DNA of 64,000 bases from Aeoliella sp052161615 (GTDB lineage: Bacteria > Planctomycetota > Planctomycetia > Pirellulales > Lacipirellulaceae). The stretch lies in the NCBI RefSeq assembly GCF_052161615.1, contig NZ_CP197417.1, positions 5,270,001 to 5,334,000 on the forward strand, read 5' to 3'. The notes beneath the pieces are model-generated. The model did not search any database. It was not told the origin of the DNA and worked only from the letters and a program-made list of their open reading frames with translations. The position numbers were made by a program, and so were the translations under genes. Of this stretch, positions 60,128 through 64,000 are shown one piece after another (the stretch's first letter is position 1; each line of letters opens with the position of its first letter).

Positions 60128-60166
60128 GGGCCGCCGAAGTCTTCGACTTCGGCGGCCCTAGTTGTT
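60128..60166 (+). terminator. Hairpin terminator of the DUF1559 gene
   Basis: A perfect 15-bp stem, AGGGCCGCCGAAGTC / GACTTCGGCGGCCCT, with loop TTC (60128-60160), followed by AGTTGTTT. The weak T-run lowers confidence, but stem strength and position 30 bp after the stop fit termination. It may also serve the convergent EpsI-family gene. Confidence 0.7.
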
Positions 60167-60188
60167 TGGCGTTCGTAGTTATCGCAGT

Positions 60189-61025
60189 TTAGGCTGCGTC
60201 TTCGGCGGGGGCGTCGTCGGTCACGTCGCCGGTTTCCGGGGTGACGGTCTCGCCAGGCTTGGCTTCGTTGGAGTCGCGCATCCGCTTCAGCACTTGCTCG
60301 GCGTCTGGCGGCAGTTGTTCGTTTGCCATCATCATGCCGCTCTCGCGTAGCTTCTCATGAACGATGGGAAGGAACAGCTCAGCAAACTCGATGCAGGGGG
60401 TGTCGTCCGGCGTTTGGTCGCGACCTGCTGCGGAGGTGAAGTAGAGCTTGTAGAGAGCGCGGCAGAAACCAAACTTCAGGCGAGGATCTTCCGGAGCACT
60501 CCAGGCGATGTTCACATCGGCGGCCGACTGTCCTTCTTCCAGCTTCTCGGGCTTCCACCAGGCCCAGAACACGCGCTCGTAGTTATCCGCACCACCATCC
60601 TGACGATGGAACTTGGTGGTCGCGAACTGCGAAGTCGGAATGTCTTCGATCTCGAAGTTGTAGGTCGATTGCTTTTCGCACTGGTTGTAACCGGCCGCGC
60701 GGTAACAGACGGTGGGAGTGTGCTGCGACACTTGGCGGAAGTGGCCCACGATAAACCAAACGGCCACCTGCTGCTTTGTTTTCTGATTGGTGTAGACGCG
60801 GTTGATGTAGCCGTCGGCACCAGCGGTCCGCAGCGTCTTCTCGTCCACCGGCTGGTCGACTCCCACCCAGTCACCAATCTCTCGGGGGATTTCGGTCTCC
60901 AGCAGGTAGGCACACTGAAGAGCCGGGGTATTGGCGCCCCAGACCCAGTCCATCAACTGCCACTGCTTGACGGTAAGTGGAATGGCGATGAGGCCGACGA
61001 CGATGAAGGGCAGGTACTTGAGCAT
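60189..61025 (-). CDS. Exosortase-associated EpsI family protein (DUF3485-like)
   Basis: 278 residues. One N-terminal helix (MLKYLPFIVVGLIAIPLTVK) anchors an extracytoplasmic domain. The family motif is H-x-P-x-x-C-Y-x-x-x-G in SQHTPTVCYRAAGYNQC. RVYTNQKTKQQVAVWFIVGH and the Trp-rich ERVFWAWWKP are typical of EpsI proteins that accompany exosortases in envelope sorting and exopolysaccharide export. The C-terminal 60 residues are acidic and low-complexity. No exosortase gene is in the window. An exostosin-like glycosyltransferase gene lies upstream on the same strand. Confidence 0.82.
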   Translation of the reverse strand: MLKYLPFIVVGLIAIPLTVKQWQLMDWVWGANTPALQCAYLLETEIPREIGDWVGVDQPVDEKTLRTAGADGYINRVYTNQKTKQQVAVWFIVGHFRQVSQHTPTVCYRAAGYNQCEKQSTYNFEIEDIPTSQFATTKFHRQDGGADNYERVFWAWWKPEKLEEGQSAADVNIAWSAPEDPRLKFGFCRALYKLYFTSAAGRDQTPDDTPCIEFAELFLPIVHEKLRESGMMMANEQLPPDAEQVLKRMRDSNEAKPGETVTPETGDVTDDAPAEDAA

Positions 61026-61235
61026 TCGTAAACGCCTGAGAGGGAGCGGGTTAACACAATGGAGGAGGTGTCAGGAGACCGCCTGTTGCAAAGCCCCCGA
61101 GATTTCCACGGTAGGCGGCAAGCCGGGGGGTGTCAAGCAACGCGACCAGCCACTGGCGGACGGGGCGCGCGGGGACCTCGAATAATTGGTACGAACGGCA
61201 CAGCCTAAGGGTTCGGACACCCGTGGGCGGGGGCT

Positions 61236-62246
61236 TCAGCTCGCCAAGGTGCGGTGAAGGATGTGCTGGTAACACTCCAGCGGACGGAGGTAATCCTGCC
61301 ACAACTGGCGGTTGGCGTGCTGGAGAGCGACGAACTCCTGGGGTGCGAGCTGGTCGTGGAACTGCCGGACGATTTCGCCGATTTGGGGAATCTCGTAACT
61401 CTCCACCCAAACGCAATGCTTCCGCCAATCGATCGCGTCCGCGAACGGCAGCACGCAGTCGGTGTTGATGAACAAGGGAATTCGCCCGAGCGACAGGGTT
61501 TCATAAAACCGGTAGGAAAAATTGCCCGCCCCGCGGACGCACAGCGTGTAGTCGGAGTCGATGATGTTGTCGAGGTACTCGTTGCGTACCTGCAGGACAC
61601 TTTGCGGCTCGGCCGCCCCTCGACGACTAACCGTGCCTCCCCAAAACTGGCTTCGACAAATGAAGTTGGTCTTCACGCCGGACGTCCGCTCCAGCACTCG
61701 GAGAGCGCGATGCCGGAGCTCTAGACCAAGAACCTTCTGCTTCCTTCGCTGCAGGTGATAGAGCAGCCGCGACCATGCGGTCCCCACGAAGCCGCAGAAT
61801 CCGACGACAGGCTGCGACTGCTTTTCGCGGGGTGCGAACTCGCGGCCCTCGGCGTAGAAGTCCTTCGAAAAGGCGGGCATCGCCTCTTCGTGCGGCAGCC
61901 GAGTGTGGGCCTCGAACGAATCGCGATAGAGCGTGCCGTAGTGGGCGGGCAGGGGGGCCACGTTGTCGCGAGGGTTGAAATACAGGACCGGTTTGCCGAG
62001 TTCTCTCGCCCGAGCGACCTCTGGCATCGACTCGCTATTTCCTTCGTAGGCAACCGACAGGATCACCACGTCCGCCTCTTCGAGCGGCGCGACGCGCCAG
62101 TGCTTGGGGGCTTCGGCTAACAGCTGTTCGAACTTACCGACTTCGGCCGCGTTGCGAGTGTCTTCGCGGCTGCCGACACCGAGCGCCTGCGCCAAAGCAA
62201 TCGTCGAATCGTCCGGTTGGTGACCGAAGAAGTGCAGTGAAATCAT
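61236..62246 (-). CDS. Exostosin (GT47-like) family glycosyltransferase
   Basis: 336 residues. The second half carries the exostosin signature: IIDSDYTLCVRGAGNFSYRF then YETLSLGRIPLFINTDCVLP, in which the arginine and glutamate of a GT-B nucleotide-sugar site lie. PVVGFCGFVGTAWSRLLYHL is a Rossmann-like opening of the donor domain. Length suits a soluble bacterial member. It probably contributes to a surface glycan, in line with the adjacent EpsI-family gene. It precedes that gene by 210 bp on the same strand and follows the EF-G gene. Confidence 0.8.
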   Translation of the reverse strand: MISLHFFGHQPDDSTIALAQALGVGSREDTRNAAEVGKFEQLLAEAPKHWRVAPLEEADVVILSVAYEGNSESMPEVARARELGKPVLYFNPRDNVAPLPAHYGTLYRDSFEAHTRLPHEEAMPAFSKDFYAEGREFAPREKQSQPVVGFCGFVGTAWSRLLYHLQRRKQKVLGLELRHRALRVLERTSGVKTNFICRSQFWGGTVSRRGAAEPQSVLQVRNEYLDNIIDSDYTLCVRGAGNFSYRFYETLSLGRIPLFINTDCVLPFADAIDWRKHCVWVESYEIPQIGEIVRQFHDQLAPQEFVALQHANRQLWQDYLRPLECYQHILHRTLAS

Positions 62247-62293
62247 GGCACCCGCCCGTCGATGTTAACTAGCCGATGTTTACGAGCCGATGA

Positions 62294-64000
62294 CTATTCG
62301 CCTAGGAACTTCTTCACGACTTCGTCCGGCGCGGGGCCATAACCGCTGGGAGTCATCGAGCATCCAGCGCGACCCTGGCTGAGGCTACGCATGGCGCTAG
62401 AGTAACCAAACAAGTTCGCAAGCGGTGCTTCGGCGTGGAGCACCGTGTCGGATCCTCGCGATTCGGTCTGATGAATAATCGCCCGACGTTGCTGCAGGTC
62501 GCCGACAAGATCGCCGACGTGGTCGGCGGGAGTCGAGAGTTCGAGCTTCATGATCGGTTCGAGCAGCACTTCGCCCGCGTCGCGCAAGCCTTGATCAAAC
62601 GCCAAACTCGCGGCGGTGCGGAACGCGATGTCGGTCGAGTCGGTTTCGTGCACATCGCCACCGAGCACCGTGACCTTGAGCCGCATCAACGGGAAGCCCA
62701 AGGTTCCGCCACCCGCAGTGGCGTTCTCGAGTTCTTCGACCACGACGTTCAAAAAGTGATTGGGGAGCCCATGATTGGGATCGACCGAAACCATTACCGG
62801 CGGAGCGTGCGCGGCGAGCGGTCCGGTGGCGACGAACGGCTCGACCTTCAGCCGCACCGCTGCGGTGTGCTGGGCACCGTTGATCAGCCGCGAGCACTCG
62901 CCCGTCACCTCGACGGCGTGATCGACCGTTTCGCGATAGCTGACCCGTGGGCGATGGACCTTCACGTTGAGTTTGAAGTCGCGTTCGAGGCGGTGCTGAA
63001 TCACTTCGAGGTGCAATTCGCCCATGCCACTGATGATGGTCTGGCCTGTCTCCTCGTTGTCTTTGGCTGCGAAGGTCGGATCCTGTTTGCGGAGCATGTC
63101 GAGCACTTCGGCAAGCTTCTTCTTGTCGGCCGTGCTCTCGGGCTCGATGGCCATCGAGATGACCGTGTCAGGAAACTCGATCGACTCCAGCAGAATCGGC
63201 TCGCGAGTATCGCATAGGGTGTCGCCCGTGATGCTGTCGCGAAGGCCAATCACCGCGCAGATGTCGCCCGCCTGCGCGCCAGTGAGCTGCTCGTCTTTCT
63301 TCGAGGCGTGGATGCGCCAAAGCTGAGCGACGTTTTCCTTCTTGTCCTTGCCGGGATTCAGCACGCGACTGTTAGGCTTCAGCTCGCCCGAGTAGATGCG
63401 AATCCAGTAGAGGTCGCCCGTCTTGTACGGCAGGATCTTGAACACCAGGGCGCAGAACGGCTCCTTGGGGTCTGGCTTGCGGATGATCTTCGCCGGTTCC
63501 TCGTCGTCCTTCACTTTGGCCGTGGGGTCGGTGCCAACCACGGGTGGCATCTCCAGCGGATTGGGCAGGTACGCCGCCACGGCGTCGAGCAATGGTTGCA
63601 CTCCCATGCCATGAAGTGCCGAACCGCAAAGCAGCGGTTGGATTTGCTGGGCGATGGTCGCCTCGCGGAGCACCCTGTGGATTAGCTTCTCCGGAATCTC
63701 TTCTTCGGCGAGCGCGAGTTCCATCAGTTCGTTGCTGAAGTCGTACAGCGACTCGAGCAGCCGCTCGCGATAAAGCTGGGCCTCGGGCAGCACGTCCTCG
63801 GGAACGTCGAGAGTCTCGATGCGAAGGTCTTCCTTGCCGCCGGGGAAGGTCAGCATCTTCATCCGCACCAGATCAATCACGCCACGGAACGGGGTGTCGG
63901 TATGCGCGGGCCCCTGCCCTACCGGGATCTGAATCGGGACCGGGTGCGCTCCCAGGCGTTTCTCGATCTCGTCGAGCACGGCGTAGTAGTCGGCCCCTTC
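62294..64000 (-). CDS. fusA: Elongation factor G (partial, N-terminus beyond right edge)
   Basis: 568 C-terminal residues are visible; the reading frame stays open to the last base of the window. EF-G features: EIEKRLGAHPVPIQIPVGQG of the G-domain end, domain II (FCALVFKILPYKTGDLYWIR), domain III (FAAKDNEETGQTIISGMGEL), domain IV (RPRVSYRETVDHAVEVTGEC) and domain V (LEPIMKLELSTPADHVGDLV). EF-G drives translocation or, with RRF, ribosome recycling. Planctomycetes usually carry several paralogues, so this could be a secondary EF-G; lack of nearby rpsL/rpsG/tuf genes favours that. GTPase P-loop not in view. Confidence 0.93.
   Translation of the reverse strand, partial: EGADYYAVLDEIEKRLGAHPVPIQIPVGQGPAHTDTPFRGVIDLVRMKMLTFPGGKEDLRIETLDVPEDVLPEAQLYRERLLESLYDFSNELMELALAEEEIPEKLIHRVLREATIAQQIQPLLCGSALHGMGVQPLLDAVAAYLPNPLEMPPVVGTDPTAKVKDDEEPAKIIRKPDPKEPFCALVFKILPYKTGDLYWIRIYSGELKPNSRVLNPGKDKKENVAQLWRIHASKKDEQLTGAQAGDICAVIGLRDSITGDTLCDTREPILLESIEFPDTVISMAIEPESTADKKKLAEVLDMLRKQDPTFAAKDNEETGQTIISGMGELHLEVIQHRLERDFKLNVKVHRPRVSYRETVDHAVEVTGECSRLINGAQHTAAVRLKVEPFVATGPLAAHAPPVMVSVDPNHGLPNHFLNVVVEELENATAGGGTLGFPLMRLKVTVLGGDVHETDSTDIAFRTAASLAFDQGLRDAGEVLLEPIMKLELSTPADHVGDLVGDLQQRRAIIHQTESRGSDTVLHAEAPLANLFGYSSAMRSLSQGRAGCSMTPSGYGPAPDEVVKKFLGE

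Overview
The window is 64 kb of GC-rich chromosomal DNA from a planctomycete, most likely of the Pirellulales. The support is the combination of a DUF1559 prepilin-like protein with an H-X9-DG motif, an EpsI-type exosortase partner, the C-terminal remnant of a DUF1553 protein, tetrahydromethanopterin C1 genes (fae, mtdB) in a bacterium, secreted Hint-domain proteins, and an outer-membrane porin ending in phenylalanine. Genes lie on both strands in short operons. Intergenic gaps are crowded with several families of palindromic repeats. No phage, IS transposase or CRISPR array was seen.

Layout. 1-2.5 kb: two tandem paralogous secreted TPR-like proteins, the complete one ending in a Hint domain. 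2.6-9.9 kb: housekeeping (HemW, family-4 uracil-DNA glycosylase, Der GTPase, S41 protease) plus a DUF559 endonuclease gene boxed by inverted palindromes. 10-14.3 kb: two orphan genes and the threonine-degradation pair tdh-kbl. 14.6-26.9 kb: membrane and transport genes (TRIC-type channel, DcaP-like porin, SLC13 permease, two AbgT transporters, an M20 peptidase, a ThrE exporter) and two secreted proteins. 27-31.5 kb: an RND efflux pump with its lipoprotein adaptor. 31.5-33.3 kb: a repeat island holding two orphan genes. 33.3-39 kb: transglutaminase-like protein, a perfect parS-like site at 34406-34429, glutaminase, HdeD, DUF4105, DUF3611 and DUF502 membrane proteins. 39-45.3 kb: a glycan cluster (two GT2, one GT8, a methyltransferase, an ABC exporter). 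45.3-51.6 kb: SGNH hydrolase, DUF1553 remnant, then an amino-sugar catabolic locus (nagA, a GntR regulator and an oxidoreductase leftward; an oxidoreductase and nagB rightward). 51.6-64 kb: tRNA-Arg, egtD-egtB (ergothioneine), NUDIX hydrolase, mtdB and fae, DUF1559 protein, EpsI-family protein, exostosin-like glycosyltransferase and a partial EF-G.

How genes work together. The nag locus is best resolved: two near-consensus divergent promoters overlap at their -10 boxes, and each spacer carries a TGCATGCA palindrome, a natural target for the GntR regulator encoded in the leftward operon. Fae and MtdB belong to H4MPT-linked formaldehyde oxidation. EgtD and EgtB suffice in outline for ergothioneine synthesis if the EgtB uses cysteine directly. 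The glycan cluster, exostosin and EpsI genes point to export of a complex polysaccharide.

The most unusual content is the repeat landscape. One palindrome family keeps its outer arm constant, while its inner stem differs between copies but stays self-complementary. Two inverted copies bracket the DUF559 gene. A second double-hairpin family of about 170 bp interrupts tdh-kbl and brackets a pair of orphan genes as direct repeats. All functional calls are made by reading the sequence; no database searches were run.
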